This document shows, in pieces, positions 1 through 9,812 of a DNA stretch of 64,000 nt (the stretch's first letter is position 1; every line of letters begins with the position of its first letter). The stretch is from Pseudomonadota bacterium (lineage in GTDB: Bacteria; Pseudomonadota; Gammaproteobacteria; Burkholderiales; Gallionellaceae), in contig JAJZUP010000001.1 in the NCBI GenBank assembly GCA_021848465.1, forward strand, positions 186,001 to 250,000, read 5' to 3'. The notes beneath the pieces were generated by a model, which saw nothing but the letters and a program-made list of their open reading frames with translations, was not told the origin of the DNA and ran no database searches. A program made the position numbers and the translations under genes.

Positions 1-966
1 TTGTGCGCCATCCATATTCAGCTCGGCTTGTCCGCATTGGCCGACAGTTGCCGCCTCTACCCGCGCTATCTCAACCGCTTCGGCAACCAGCAGGAAAACT
101 CCCTCGGCATCTCCTGCCCGGAAGCAGCGCGCCTGGTATTGCTGAATCCGCAGCCGATGCAAATTACTACGATCGAAACGCAGGCTGGCATTGACGACAA
201 GCCCTTCCGCTCATACAGCTTCCCTTTGCAAGGCGAAGGCGATCCGCAACAAATTGCGATCCTGAATGATTTCCGTGCGGTACTGATTGCGATCCTGCAA
301 ATGCGTGAACTGAGCCTGGGCGCACGCATGATGATGCTGGGATTCTTCCTTGAAGATGCCAGCGCAATTTTGCATGCCGAGAAATTTGCGCACGCCTCCG
401 AGCTGGTTCCCGTATTGGAAAATTACGTCGGCATGCTCGCACACCCCGTGCAAATCGAGGCCCAGTTCAGCCAGATCAATCCTGATCTCCCTTACAAACT
501 GAAAATCGTCGCCAACATGCTGGAAACTTCGCTGGGCGGCCGCGCTTCGCCGCGCTTCCTCGAGTGCCTGCAAGCCGCGCAAGCGGGCTTGGGCGATGCA
601 GGCTCAGCCGTCGCAAACTATACCGCTGCCCATGCGGATTACTACCTGCCCTTTTTCAAGGACAAATCCTACATTTTCGAAAATTATCTGGTTAACCAGA
701 TGCTCAACCGACTGTTCCCGTTCACGCGCGGGAGCTTCCTCGACCTCTACCGCGAACTGGTATTCAACATGAGCCTGGTGCGGGTGCTGCTGGTCGGCAT
801 CGCCGGGCATCGCCGCGGCCTGGACGAGTCCATCGTGATCCAGACATTCCAGACGTTCGCGCGCAACTCCAACCACAACCGCGGACACCTGGACAACCTG
901 CTCGCTTCGCTGGCTCCCGGCAAGCAGGATTCCTTTGTTAGCGTCATGTGGATGCTGAAGGAATAA
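1..966 (+). CDS. Flagellin lysine-N-methylase FliB-like, 5' part missing
   Basis: The reading frame is open from the first base of the window, so this is the C-terminal part of a gene starting upstream; the apparent TTG start at base 1 is probably internal. The visible residues match the middle and end of FliB-type proteins, which methylate lysines of flagellin: DSCRLYPRYLNRFG (residues 16-28), SCPEAARLVL (39-47) and ENYLVNQML (from 227). The N-terminal CxxCxxCC iron/zinc-chelating motif of the family would lie outside the window. No flagellar gene is adjacent here. The family call rests on remembered motif order, not a search. Confidence 0.7.
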   Translation: MCAIHIQLGLSALADSCRLYPRYLNRFGNQQENSLGISCPEAARLVLLNPQPMQITTIETQAGIDDKPFRSYSFPLQGEGDPQQIAILNDFRAVLIAILQMRELSLGARMMMLGFFLEDASAILHAEKFAHASELVPVLENYVGMLAHPVQIEAQFSQINPDLPYKLKIVANMLETSLGGRASPRFLECLQAAQAGLGDAGSAVANYTAAHADYYLPFFKDKSYIFENYLVNQMLNRLFPFTRGSFLDLYRELVFNMSLVRVLLVGIAGHRRGLDESIVIQTFQTFARNSNHNRGHLDNLLASLAPGKQDSFVSVMWMLKE

Positions 967-969
967 TCT

Positions 970-1596
970 TCACCATTTCGGCATCCAGATCACCAGCAAA
1001 GCAATCACGCTTAAAATCAGCAGGCTTTGGTCGACCTGGTTCTTGGCCTTGGCAACCATGCGCTCGTTGATATTCTTGCTCTCCTGCTGCATCGCCTCAT
1101 CCGCCGCCTCCAGGTAATCGACCAGCGGGCGGTCCACCCCCTTCACCGTCTCATCCGCCTGATGCGCGTTAAACCCGTTCTGCGCCAACAACTCCATGGC
1201 TTTTTTATAAAGCTCATGGTTGGCGGCATGCGCATCGGCAAACGTATTCATGCTGCTCCTGACCCCGCTGATATCCGTCTCCGCGAGAATGCGCTGCGTT
1301 TCGGCAACAACCTTCTGGTACTGCGCTTCATACGCCTGCCAATTGGCTTGCAGGGTTCCGCTATTGTTGCTGCGCAGCAGAACATTCTTCCATTCCTGAA
1401 CCTCGCTCTTGAAGTCCACCTGCACATTGTGCACCGCGGAGTATTTCGCCGACACGATATTCATATCCTGGTTCAGGTTGGCCGTGCTGTTCCAGATGAC
1501 ATAGAACCAGAATGCAAAGGCACACGTCAGGCCGACCTTGATCAGCACACCCCACAGGCGATGCCGGTGTTTGGATTTTTCAATCTGACTTTTCAT
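970..1596 (-). CDS. Sensor-only membrane protein, chemoreceptor-like input domain
   Basis: About 208 residues, starting at the ATG at 1596, which has AGGAG eight bases upstream; a longer frame up to 1635 lacks this site. It has a basic N-terminus, a transmembrane segment around residues 14-36, a long helical extracytoplasmic region and a second hydrophobic segment at the very C-terminus (about 190-206). That is the topology of the four-helix-bundle ligand domain of methyl-accepting chemotaxis proteins, but the frame stops right after the second membrane helix, with no HAMP or signalling domain. Function unknown. It ends 3 bases from the end of the convergent FliB-like gene. Confidence 0.6.
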   Translation of the reverse strand: MKSQIEKSKHRHRLWGVLIKVGLTCAFAFWFYVIWNSTANLNQDMNIVSAKYSAVHNVQVDFKSEVQEWKNVLLRSNNSGTLQANWQAYEAQYQKVVAETQRILAETDISGVRSSMNTFADAHAANHELYKKAMELLAQNGFNAHQADETVKGVDRPLVDYLEAADEAMQQESKNINERMVAKAKNQVDQSLLILSVIALLVIWMPKW

Positions 1597-1683
1597 TTGC
1601 GACTCTCCTGACAACTCAGACGACACTACGGCCACGCGTCCAACTACGATAGAATAGTCTCATCTTAGCACCGACCAAATGAC

Positions 1684-2532
1684 ATGTCGCACCATTACAT
1701 CCTGACCATCTCCTGCCCCGATCGCGTCGGCATCATTGCCGCAGTCAGCACCTTCATCGCCGGGCACGGCGGCTTCATCGTCGAAGCCAGCTACCATACC
1801 GAGCTGGAGGAGCAGCAATTCTTCATGCGCCAGGAAGTCCGTGCCGACTCCCTGCCGTTCGGCCTGGATGAGTTCCGAACGCGCTTTGCCGTGTTAGCGG
1901 CACAGTTCGGCATGGCATGGAACATCAGCGACTCCGCACAAAAGAAGCGCATCACAGTACTGGTCAGCAAACAGGATCATTGCCTTGACGACTTGCTGCA
2001 CCGCTGGCGTAGTGGCGAGCTGAACGTGGATATCGCCTGCGTCATCTCCAACCACAACGATCTGCGCAGTTTTGTCGAATGGCACGGCATTCCATTCCAT
2101 CATGTCGACATGAGTGACAAGGCGGCGGCCTATGCCGCAATCGAACAACTGCATGCACAGTACCGGGCCGACTCAATGGTGTTGGCGCGCTTCATGCAAA
2201 TCCTGCCTGCGGATCTGTGCCGGCGCCTGGCCGGCAGAATCATCAACATCCACCATAGCTTCCTGCCCTCGTTCATCGGCGCCAAGCCGTACCACCAGGC
2301 TTACCAGCGCGGCGTCAAACTGATTGGAGCTACGTGCCATTACGTGACGGACGAACTGGATGCCGGGCCGATTATCGAGCAGGATACCGTCCGCATTGAT
2401 CATGGCGATACCGTGGAAGACCTGGTTCGTTACGGACGCGACATTGAAAAAACCGTGCTATCGCGCGGCCTGCGCTACCACATCGAAGACCGCGTCCTGA
2501 TCTGCGGCAACAAGACCATCGTGTTCCGTTAA
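1684..2532 (+). CDS. purU: Formyltetrahydrofolate deformylase
   Basis: This 282-residue protein has the usual PurU length. An N-terminal ACT-type regulatory domain (about 5-80, CPDRVGIIAAVSTF) is followed by a formyltransferase-fold hydrolase domain (about 88-275). The catalytic region carries NIHHSFLPSFIGAKPY and ATCHYVTDELDAGPIIEQD, which hold the His and Asp typical of the family. The enzyme hydrolyses 10-formyl-THF to THF and formate, balancing one-carbon pools and supplying formate to PurT where present. Its stop overlaps the end of the convergent arfB by 4 bases. The assignment is strong. Confidence 0.93.
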   Translation: MSHHYILTISCPDRVGIIAAVSTFIAGHGGFIVEASYHTELEEQQFFMRQEVRADSLPFGLDEFRTRFAVLAAQFGMAWNISDSAQKKRITVLVSKQDHCLDDLLHRWRSGELNVDIACVISNHNDLRSFVEWHGIPFHHVDMSDKAAAYAAIEQLHAQYRADSMVLARFMQILPADLCRRLAGRIINIHHSFLPSFIGAKPYHQAYQRGVKLIGATCHYVTDELDAGPIIEQDTVRIDHGDTVEDLVRYGRDIEKTVLSRGLRYHIEDRVLICGNKTIVFR

Positions 2533-2945
2533 CACTCGCTCACCCGGCGGCGCAGTGATTTCACGCTGGCACGCCGCGCCTTGCTCTCCATGCGCACCCT
2601 GCGCGCAGCCTGTGTCGGCCGGGTCGCAACCCGCGGCTTGATTTCGGTCGCAGCGGCTTGCAGCAAGGCCTTCAGCCGGCGCAGGGCTTCATTGCGATTT
2701 TGCTGGAGATTGCGGAACTCCTGTGCCTTGATGATCACGATGCCGTCCTTGCTGATGCGCTGGTCGCTCAACTGGAACAAGCGAAGCTTCAACTCTTCGG
2801 GCAAGGAGGATGCGCGAATATCAAAACGCAGATGCACCGCATTTGCCACCTTGTTCACATTCTGACCCCCGGCTCCCTGTGCACGGACTGCGGAAAACTC
2901 GATCTCGCTCACCGGAAGGGCAATATGGGGGCAAATGTACAGCAC
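2529..2945 (-). CDS. arfB: Alternative ribosome-rescue peptidyl-tRNA hydrolase ArfB (YaeJ)
   Basis: This 138-residue protein has the class-I release factor catalytic core. The GGQ motif is at residues 26-28 within RAQGAGGQNVNKVANAV, there is no codon-recognition domain, and the Lys/Arg-rich C-terminal tail (about 105-135) is what ArfB inserts into the empty mRNA channel. It releases peptides from ribosomes stalled on mRNAs lacking a stop codon. It lies 3 bases downstream of the PilZ-chemoreceptor gene on the same strand, so the two are probably co-transcribed, and it converges on purU with a 4-base overlap. Confidence 0.92.
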   Translation of the reverse strand: MLYICPHIALPVSEIEFSAVRAQGAGGQNVNKVANAVHLRFDIRASSLPEELKLRLFQLSDQRISKDGIVIIKAQEFRNLQQNRNEALRRLKALLQAAATEIKPRVATRPTQAARRVRMESKARRASVKSLRRRVSEC

Positions 2946-2948
2946 GTC

Positions 2949-4583
2949 TCAGCCTTCGAATTCGGGCATCTTGTTATAGTAGTCAAAACAGGCGCGCAAC
3001 TGTCCTTCCTGATACTGGGACACACTTTCAAAAGCTACACCGCACTGGTTTTTTCCATCCACCACGCGCTGCCAGGTAATGCGCCCATGCAGGGATAGCG
3101 GACTTTGCTCCTTGTATTGATCAAGGTCCTGCTGTGGCAAACACACCTCCAGGTCAATCGGCGGACCGTCCTCCAGGCGCTTGCTCAGCGCAAGCCGCAT
3201 GCCGGTCAGGCTGAAGTCGATGCCGGCGCACTCATGCACCACGCCGCCCTGAGTCACTTTCACCAGCAGCCGGTTGCTGGCGCGCGGATGCGAACGACTC
3301 TCATGTTGCGCCTCGAGGATTTTAACCACCTCGAACTTGAAGCCCGCCATCAGCTGGTTCAGGTTGCCGGTTACCTTGTGCAGCCCGTCACCGATTGCCG
3401 CCGTGGTTTCCACCTTGGCCGAGCTTTCGTTCAGCGTAGCAAACAGCTGTGCCAGCGTATCCTGAAGCAGGTTCACATTCGTGATCTGCTCGCCGCTCGC
3501 CGCCGATATGCCTTCATTGGCACTCGCGGTTTCCGCCACCTCGCCGGCCATATGTTCGATCACCGCCGCGGTTTCACCTGCCACCTGCTGATTTTCATGC
3601 ACCTTTCCAACCACCACATTCATGGATGTCGTCACTTGCTGGACCTTGCCGCCAAGCTGGCCGATGATGTTCGATATTTCACTGGCCGACCCCGTGGTGC
3701 GCTCCGCCAGCTTGCGCACCTCATCGGCCACCACGGCAAACCCGCGCCCTTGCTCGCCGGCACGCGCCGCCTCGATCGCCGCATTCAATGCCAGCAAATT
3801 GGTCTGGGATGCGATTGTCTGGATCGTGGTGATAATTTCATTGATCTGGCCGGCCGCCTGCTCCAGCTCGGAAATTTTCTCGACCGCCAGGTTTACCTCC
3901 TGGGCCGTCCCCTCCATCTCGGCAATGTTTTTCTGCACCATGCGGATGCCTTCGCGCGCGCGCTCCTCGGTTTGCTTGGCGCGCTCGGAAGCTCCCCTGG
4001 CCTGCATTTGCACGCGCCCGGATACCTGTTGCAACTGCTCTGTTGCATGGCTCACCTCAGCTGACCGGCTTTCCTCGTTGCGCCCGACCTCGGCTATCTC
4101 ATGTGAAATCTTGGCGATCTGGAATGCCGACTGCTCCATCTCCTTACCGCTGGCATCCACTTCAAGCATGATGTGGTTAAGCTTCTTCAATACTTCATTG
4201 AAGCTGACTTCGAGCATGCCGATCTCATCGCGCGAAGACACCTTTACCTCCTTGGTAAGGTCGCCCTGCACCACCGCCTTGAGCGAATTGCACAAGGTCT
4301 GGATCGGTTTGACGAAGATACTGGCCACCAAGCCAATCAGGAAGAACTGCAGGGCAAATTCAAGCCCCGACTCCCAGAATGAATTGAAAATGTATGAGCT
4401 GTGATTGGCTTCCAGTTGCCGGACGACTTCTGCGCTGGCGCCGCCACTGCGGGCTATATCCACCATCTGCCCCAATTCGTGGGAGGCCAGCATGCGGTTG
4501 TAGACTGTGGTAACCATGGTTACCAGGAAAAAGCCGAACTGCAGCTTCCAGCGTATGCTCAAGGAAAGAAACCAATTACCCAT
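2949..4583 (-). CDS. Methyl-accepting chemotaxis protein with C-terminal PilZ domain
   Basis: A 544-residue inner-membrane chemoreceptor. Transmembrane helices lie at about 13-30 and 75-92, bounding a small periplasmic domain of about 45 residues. A HAMP region follows (about 90-143), then the cytoplasmic coiled coil with the conserved tip (about 250-300: [20 protein letters not shown] and [16 protein letters not shown]), which couples to CheA/CheW. After the receptor (from about 428) comes a PilZ domain with both c-di-GMP-binding signatures: RxxxR at R434-R438 and DxSxxG at D456-G461. The protein should therefore join ligand sensing to c-di-GMP level. No che operon is in the window. Confidence 0.9.
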   Translation of the reverse strand: MGNWFLSLSIRWKLQFGFFLVTMVTTVYNRMLASHELGQMVDIARSGGASAEVVRQLEANHSSYIFNSFWESGLEFALQFFLIGLVASIFVKPIQTLCNSLKAVVQGDLTKEVKVSSRDEIGMLEVSFNEVLKKLNHIMLEVDASGKEMEQSAFQIAKISHEIAEVGRNEESRSAEVSHATEQLQQVSGRVQMQARGASERAKQTEERAREGIRMVQKNIAEMEGTAQEVNLAVEKISELEQAAGQINEIITTIQTIASQTNLLALNAAIEAARAGEQGRGFAVVADEVRKLAERTTGSASEISNIIGQLGGKVQQVTTSMNVVVGKVHENQQVAGETAAVIEHMAGEVAETASANEGISAASGEQITNVNLLQDTLAQLFATLNESSAKVETTAAIGDGLHKVTGNLNQLMAGFKFEVVKILEAQHESRSHPRASNRLLVKVTQGGVVHECAGIDFSLTGMRLALSKRLEDGPPIDLEVCLPQQDLDQYKEQSPLSLHGRITWQRVVDGKNQCGVAFESVSQYQEGQLRACFDYYNKMPEFEG

Positions 4584-4662
4584 ACTGCCCCCTTTATGGG
4601 CTGCACGGCCTGCAAACGAGCCCTACAACCCGATCAGTTTAAAGGACGACAAGGCAGAACAT

Positions 4663-4722
4663 TGCCATCCTCTTGTTGGTCTGCTTGGTATCGGCAACAA
4701 ACCAATTTTCTTGAGGATGGCA
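4663..4722. repeat. 60-bp imperfect inverted repeat
   Basis: TGCCATCCTC (4663-4672) is repeated exactly in inverted form as GAGGATGGCA (4713-4722). Inside it, TTGTTG (4673-4678) can pair with CAACAA (4695-4700) and TTGGT with ACCAA. The element sits in the 165-bp gap between the prfC stop and the start of the chemoreceptor gene, both leftward. No T-run follows the outer stem on either strand, so it is not an ordinary intrinsic terminator; a leader structure or protein-binding site is possible. Confidence 0.5.
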
Positions 4723-4747
4723 CACTACATGATGCGTCTGGGTATGG

Positions 4748-6379
4748 CTACAGCTTCACGGCGTGTTCGCGCGTGGTATGGAACACCACCTTGGGCCAGC
4801 GTTCCTGTGTCAGGTTGAGGTTCACCCGGTTTGGCGCGAGATAGGCCAGGTTGCCCGCTGCGTCGATGGCGAGATTATGCGACAGCGCTCTCTGGAAATC
4901 GGCAAAGATCTTCGCATCGTCGCAGGTCACCCAGCGTGCAGTATTCACCGCACTACCCTCGAATACTGCATCCACGCCATATTCGCCCGCCAGACGGCTC
5001 TGCACCACATCGAACTGCAGCATGCCGACCGCGCCGAGGATGAGGTCGCCGCCATCAACGGGCTTGAACACCTGCACCGCGCCCTCTTCGCCGAGTTGCT
5101 GCAAGCCCTTGTGCAACTGCTTCACCTTCATCGGGTTCTTGATGCGCACGGTCTGGAAGAAGTCCGGCGCGAAATACGGAATGCCGGTGTATTGCAGCAC
5201 CTCCCCTTCGGAGAACGTGTCGCCGATCTGCATGTTGCCGTGGTTGGGCAGGCCGATGATGTCGCCCGCGTAGGCCTCTTCCACCAGTTCGCGCGCGGAG
5301 GCCATGAAGGTCACCACGCTGGAAACGCGAATCTCCTTGCCGATGCGCAAGTGCTTGAGCTTCATGCCGCGCTCGAAATGGCCCGAGCACACGCGCAGGA
5401 AAGCGATGCGGTCGCGGTGGTTGGGATCGATGTTGGCCTGGATCTTGAACACGAAGCCGGAGAATTTCGGCTCGGTCGGGTTCACCGCGCGCGCAGAGGC
5501 ATCGCGCGCGCGCGGTGCAGGCGCCCATTCCAGCAAAGCATTCAGAATCTCGCGCACACCGAAGTTGTTGATGGCGGAACCGAAGAACACCGGCGTCTGC
5601 TTGCCGGCGAGGAAAGCCTGCAAGTCAAACGGATGCGACGCACCGTGCACCAGTTCGACCTCCATGCGCAATTGCTCGATCTCCAGCGGGAAACGCTTGT
5701 CCAGCTCCGGATTGTCCAGCCCCTTGATGACCTCCACCTCGCCATCGGCGCGCTCTTCGCCCGGCGTGAACAGCAGGATCTCATCTTTCAGCAAGTGGTA
5801 CACGCCGCGGAAAGTCTTGCCCATGCCCAGCGGCCAGGTGACTGGCGCGCACTGGATCTTCAGCACTGTCTCGACCTCGTCGAGCAGCTCCAGTGAATCG
5901 CGCACTTCGCGGTCCATCTTGTTCATGAAAGTGAGAATCGGCGTGTCGCGCATGCGGCACACATCCAGCAGCTTGATGGTCTGCGCCTCCACGCCCTTGG
6001 CTGCGTCGATCACCATCAACGCCGAGTCAACCGCAGTGAGCACGCGATAGGTATCCTCCGAGAAATCCTGGTGGCCCGGCGTGTCGAGCAAATTCACCAC
6101 ATGGTCGCGATACTCGAATTGCATCACCGATGACGCCACCGAGATGCCGCGCTGCTTTTCGATTTCAAGGAAATCTGAGGTCGCATGCCGCCCGCTCTTG
6201 CGCGCCTTCACCGCCCCCGCCATCTGGATCGCGCCGGAGAACAGCAGCAGTTTTTCCGTGAGCGTGGTCTTGCCCGCATCGGGGTGCGAGATGATGCCGA
6301 AAGTGCGGCGGCGCGCCACCTCCTTGGCAATGAGCGCGCCGGGTGTGGCGCTGCTGGGAGTGCTTGTTTCCTGATTCAT
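4748..6379 (-). CDS. prfC: Peptide chain release factor 3
   Basis: A GTPase that recycles RF1/RF2 from the ribosome after termination. I start it at the ATG at 6379 ([10 protein letters not shown]), giving 543 residues, close to the family size of about 530; the open frame extends further upstream but its first 54 codons resemble nothing. The G1 motif [15 protein letters not shown], the G3 [11 protein letters not shown] and the G4 NKMD are intact. The RF3-specific C-terminal half follows, including a [19 protein letters not shown] segment. The gene is followed by a structured gap and then the chemoreceptor gene. Confidence 0.94.
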   Translation of the reverse strand: MNQETSTPSSATPGALIAKEVARRRTFGIISHPDAGKTTLTEKLLLFSGAIQMAGAVKARKSGRHATSDFLEIEKQRGISVASSVMQFEYRDHVVNLLDTPGHQDFSEDTYRVLTAVDSALMVIDAAKGVEAQTIKLLDVCRMRDTPILTFMNKMDREVRDSLELLDEVETVLKIQCAPVTWPLGMGKTFRGVYHLLKDEILLFTPGEERADGEVEVIKGLDNPELDKRFPLEIEQLRMEVELVHGASHPFDLQAFLAGKQTPVFFGSAINNFGVREILNALLEWAPAPRARDASARAVNPTEPKFSGFVFKIQANIDPNHRDRIAFLRVCSGHFERGMKLKHLRIGKEIRVSSVVTFMASARELVEEAYAGDIIGLPNHGNMQIGDTFSEGEVLQYTGIPYFAPDFFQTVRIKNPMKVKQLHKGLQQLGEEGAVQVFKPVDGGDLILGAVGMLQFDVVQSRLAGEYGVDAVFEGSAVNTARWVTCDDAKIFADFQRALSHNLAIDAAGNLAYLAPNRVNLNLTQERWPKVVFHTTREHAVKL

Positions 6380-6587
6380 GAAAAAACCTTGAGCCCGCGT
6401 TGCGAAAAGGCGCAAGTCTAAAGATTTAGGCTGTGCCTGTCTAACCGTAATTCGCCCGGCTCCGGCAATGCGACATCCGCAGCACAACATGACCGTCCTG
6501 CAATATTCGCATTGCCAATCAATATGGTAAGATGCAGCCAAAACGCATCAAATTATTTTCGGACATTATCGGTGTGATCCTATCCTA

Positions 6588-8282
6588 ATGACTACCCGGC
6601 TTCGCCATTTGTTGCGCACTCGCCTCATCATGGCCTGCTGGATCTTGTTGCTCTTTTTTACGGCTTCGCTACAGGCAGAACCCATCAATCTGAACGGCCA
6701 TTGGCTACAGCTTCCGGATGGCTGGTCGTATAGCAACCCCGACCGTCTGCATCTGGAAGAATTGCACCCCGTCGACCAGTTGAGTCGCACCGGCGGCCGC
6801 TATCTCTACCTCGCCGATTTTGATGTGACGCATAACGACCCCGTCGTGCTGGATTTCAAGAACAGCAGCGTGATCGGCCTGTTTCACCACCGTATCTTCA
6901 ATACTCAAGGTCAACTGGTAGCCGATGCGGAAGGCGGCATACAAAACGACCTGGAACCCCGCTTCTTCCTGCGCCATGGGCGGGAGTTCGATCTTCCCCC
7001 CGGCCATTATCATCTGCTGACCGAAATTTCTTCACCGTTTTACCTGGCCCAGCCGGAACCCTACCTTGACTCGCTCGAGCATTACCGGCACGCCATCAAC
7101 TTGGGCAACGCCCTGACGCTGATATGCACCGGCATCATGCTGAGCATGGCTTTCTATTACGGCGTCCTGTCCCTGACACGCCGCAGCCAAGTCTATGCAA
7201 TGTACACGCTGTTTGCGCTGGGTAATTTGAGCTACAACTCTTCTGCTTTGCTGCTCTCCCCGCAATTATTGGGATTGCACAATTTCTACCTGATCAGTTT
7301 CCCGTTTTTATTCACCAACAATTGGGCTTACGTTTTCTTCGTAATGGGCCTGATGGGGATCAACCGCGACACCCAGCCACTGTTATTCAAAATCGGGCTA
7401 GCACTGGCTGTAGTGGCAGTATCCTTCATCGTGATTGCCTTCTTCAAACCGAACTGGTCGCTGGAATTTGACCGCTACGCTGTGGGAATGTACCTCTCAT
7501 ACGGCCTGGCCTGCGGGATCATCAGCGCGCGCCGCAAACATCCGCTGGCACGCGCTTACCTCTTCGCAATCGGCATCTTTTTCGTGTTGGGAATGACCTC
7601 GATTTCGCTCGGCCAGATGCACGGCACCAACACCTTCTATGTCGAGCACCTGGGCATGCTGGCGATCACCGCCGAAATCATGCTGCTGTCGTTTGTACTG
7701 GCGAAACAGTTTGCCCTGCTGCATGAGGAGAAAGAGCAGGCTTTGGCCCTGTCGCTCAAAAACCTGCATGCCGCCAGCACCGATTCCCTGACCGGGCTGC
7801 CAAACCGTTTCGCGCTGGTTCAAAATCTGCACGCGCTGCCCGCGCACGGCTGCCTGACCTTCATCGACCTGGACGGACTGAAGTATTACAACGACCATTT
7901 CGGCCATGAGAAGGGAGACGAGCTCTTGTGCAAATTCGGCGAGCTATTGCAACAAAAACTGCCGAGTCATGCGCTGGTACACCGGCTCGGCGGTGATGAA
8001 TTTGCCATCACCTGCCCCCATGAAGACACTTCCCGGATTGACCGCGCACTTCAGGAAACACAAATTGAGTTGCGCAATTGCGGATTTGAGCTGGCCGGGG
8101 CCAGCCACGGTACTGTTCATGTCCGTGAAGCGCAGACGCACACCGAACTGATGCGCTTGGCAGATACGCGGATGTATGCCTGCAAACATTCAAACAAACA
8201 GCAACACGACCTGCCGCTCTCTCCAGCCCCTGCACGCCCGCATTTCACGGTGCCGGGAAATCTCTCGCCCAACAAGGCTTGA
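6588..8282 (+). CDS. 7TM-DISM receptor diguanylate cyclase
   Basis: This 564-residue protein has a signal peptide (about 1-30, ending SLQA), a periplasmic 7TMR-DISM-type sensory domain (about 35-170), seven hydrophobic helices (about 175-375) and a cytoplasmic GGDEF domain starting at DSLTGLPNRF (about residue 398). The active-site GGDEF is intact at 468-472, so it probably makes c-di-GMP. The allosteric RxxD inhibitory site expected five residues before GGDEF reads PSHA and is therefore absent. It is followed 67 bp later by a second diguanylate cyclase in the same direction. Confidence 0.88.
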   Translation: MTTRLRHLLRTRLIMACWILLLFFTASLQAEPINLNGHWLQLPDGWSYSNPDRLHLEELHPVDQLSRTGGRYLYLADFDVTHNDPVVLDFKNSSVIGLFHHRIFNTQGQLVADAEGGIQNDLEPRFFLRHGREFDLPPGHYHLLTEISSPFYLAQPEPYLDSLEHYRHAINLGNALTLICTGIMLSMAFYYGVLSLTRRSQVYAMYTLFALGNLSYNSSALLLSPQLLGLHNFYLISFPFLFTNNWAYVFFVMGLMGINRDTQPLLFKIGLALAVVAVSFIVIAFFKPNWSLEFDRYAVGMYLSYGLACGIISARRKHPLARAYLFAIGIFFVLGMTSISLGQMHGTNTFYVEHLGMLAITAEIMLLSFVLAKQFALLHEEKEQALALSLKNLHAASTDSLTGLPNRFALVQNLHALPAHGCLTFIDLDGLKYYNDHFGHEKGDELLCKFGELLQQKLPSHALVHRLGGDEFAITCPHEDTSRIDRALQETQIELRNCGFELAGASHGTVHVREAQTHTELMRLADTRMYACKHSNKQQHDLPLSPAPARPHFTVPGNLSPNKA

Positions 8283-8349
8283 CGGGCATTTGACTCCCTA
8301 GCGACAATGCCGCTTTGTTAATCGTTCTTGCCGTAACCCGGAACCGCCC

Positions 8350-9801
8350 ATGCGCTTGTCTTCCCATCGCTTGCAACTGCTCTCCGCACTGGCGGGCATC
8401 CTCACGGCCGGTTTCCTGACCACCGCAATCCTGAGCTACCTGGTTTCCCGTGACACGGTACGCGAAAGCATCCTTGCCCAGGAGCTTCCCCTCACGGGCG
8501 ACAACATCTATTCCGAACTGCAAAAGGATTTGCTGCGCCCGATTTTCATTTCATCGCTGATGGCGCGCGACACCTTCCTGCGCGACTGGGTCATCCATGG
8601 CGAACATGACCGTTCCGCCCTGACCCGCTATCTGGGCGAAATCAAGCAGCAGTATGGAACGATTTCCAGCTTCTTCGTTTCCGAGCAGACCCATCGTTAT
8701 TACTACCCGGGCGGTTTATTGAAGCAGATCGATGAAAACAACGCGCGCGACCGCTGGTATTTCCGCGTGCAAAAAATGACTGATCCGTATGAAATCAACG
8801 TCGATTTCGATTTTGCCAACCACGACACAATGACGGTATTCATCAACTACCGGGTACTGGATTATCAAGGCCGCTATATCGGCGCCACCGGGGTTGGCAT
8901 GACGCTGGACAAGATCACCCAATTGGTTGCAAATTATCAGCAGCGTTTCCACCGCCATATTTTCTTTGCCGCCCCTGACGGCAATATAACACTGCGCTCC
9001 TCGGGAGATGAGCTGCACTACCAGAATGTCCACGAGATTCCGGGAATCCAGAATATCGCCGCGCAAATCCTGCAAGCCGGCAAAGCCCCGCAGCAACTCC
9101 AGTATTCGCTTAACGGCTCCAACACGCATGTTAACTCGCGCTTCATTCCAGAACTCGGCTGGTTCCTCATCGTCGAGCAGGATGAGCGCACTTCGCTTTC
9201 CGCGTTGCGCAAAATGGTTTACTTCAATATCGCCATTAGCCTTGCCGTAACGCTGCTGGTGCTGTTCGGGGCGTGGCACGCCATCCGCTTCTATCAGCGT
9301 CGCCTCGAGTGGATGGCCAGCACCGATAAACTGACGGGCCTCATCAACCGCCAGGAGCTGGATCGGCAATTGCTGCAACTCCAGGACAGTCAGCAACATA
9401 ACGCTCGACCGCTTTGCGCCATCCTGCTGGACCTTGACCACTTCAAGAACATCAATGACCAGCATGGACATTTGGCCGGCGATGCCATTATCCAGGCAAC
9501 TGCGCGCGTGATCCGGTCGCAATTGAGAAATAACGATATTGTGGCGCGTTGGGGTGGGGAGGAGTTTCTCATTATCCTCCGCGACTGCCCGCTGCCTGAT
9601 GCACAGAAGCTGGCAGGCTTGGTGCGCACAGCCATTGAGAACGCCAGCGTCGAATGGCAAGGACAACAGCTCAGAATTACCGCCAGCCTGGGACTGGCCG
9701 AGCACAAGCCGAATGAGTCGATGGACAGCCTGTTTACCCGCGCGGACGAGGCGTTATACCGGGCAAAGAATGCGGGCCGCAACCGGGTTGAAAATGCCTA
9801 G
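8350..9801 (+). CDS. dCache-type sensor diguanylate cyclase
   Basis: This 483-residue protein has a transmembrane helix (about 8-31), a periplasmic Cache-like double domain (about 40-285, containing DRWYFRVQK and the IGATGVGMTLD strand typical of Cache sensors), a second transmembrane helix (about 288-312) and a GGDEF domain (about 325-480). The active site is GGEEF at 402-406, and an RNND inhibitory site (R393-D396) lies five residues before it, so product feedback inhibition is expected. GGAA six bases before the ATG supports the start. The ligand is unknown. Confidence 0.88.
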   Translation: MRLSSHRLQLLSALAGILTAGFLTTAILSYLVSRDTVRESILAQELPLTGDNIYSELQKDLLRPIFISSLMARDTFLRDWVIHGEHDRSALTRYLGEIKQQYGTISSFFVSEQTHRYYYPGGLLKQIDENNARDRWYFRVQKMTDPYEINVDFDFANHDTMTVFINYRVLDYQGRYIGATGVGMTLDKITQLVANYQQRFHRHIFFAAPDGNITLRSSGDELHYQNVHEIPGIQNIAAQILQAGKAPQQLQYSLNGSNTHVNSRFIPELGWFLIVEQDERTSLSALRKMVYFNIAISLAVTLLVLFGAWHAIRFYQRRLEWMASTDKLTGLINRQELDRQLLQLQDSQQHNARPLCAILLDLDHFKNINDQHGHLAGDAIIQATARVIRSQLRNNDIVARWGGEEFLIILRDCPLPDAQKLAGLVRTAIENASVEWQGQQLRITASLGLAEHKPNESMDSLFTRADEALYRAKNAGRNRVENA

Positions 9802-9812
9802 CCATCCGGCTG

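Noticed and set aside
6380..6541. 54-residue N-terminal extension of PrfC
   Set aside because: The extra residues are Cys/Arg-rich without similarity to the family, and the ATG at 6379 gives the expected length.
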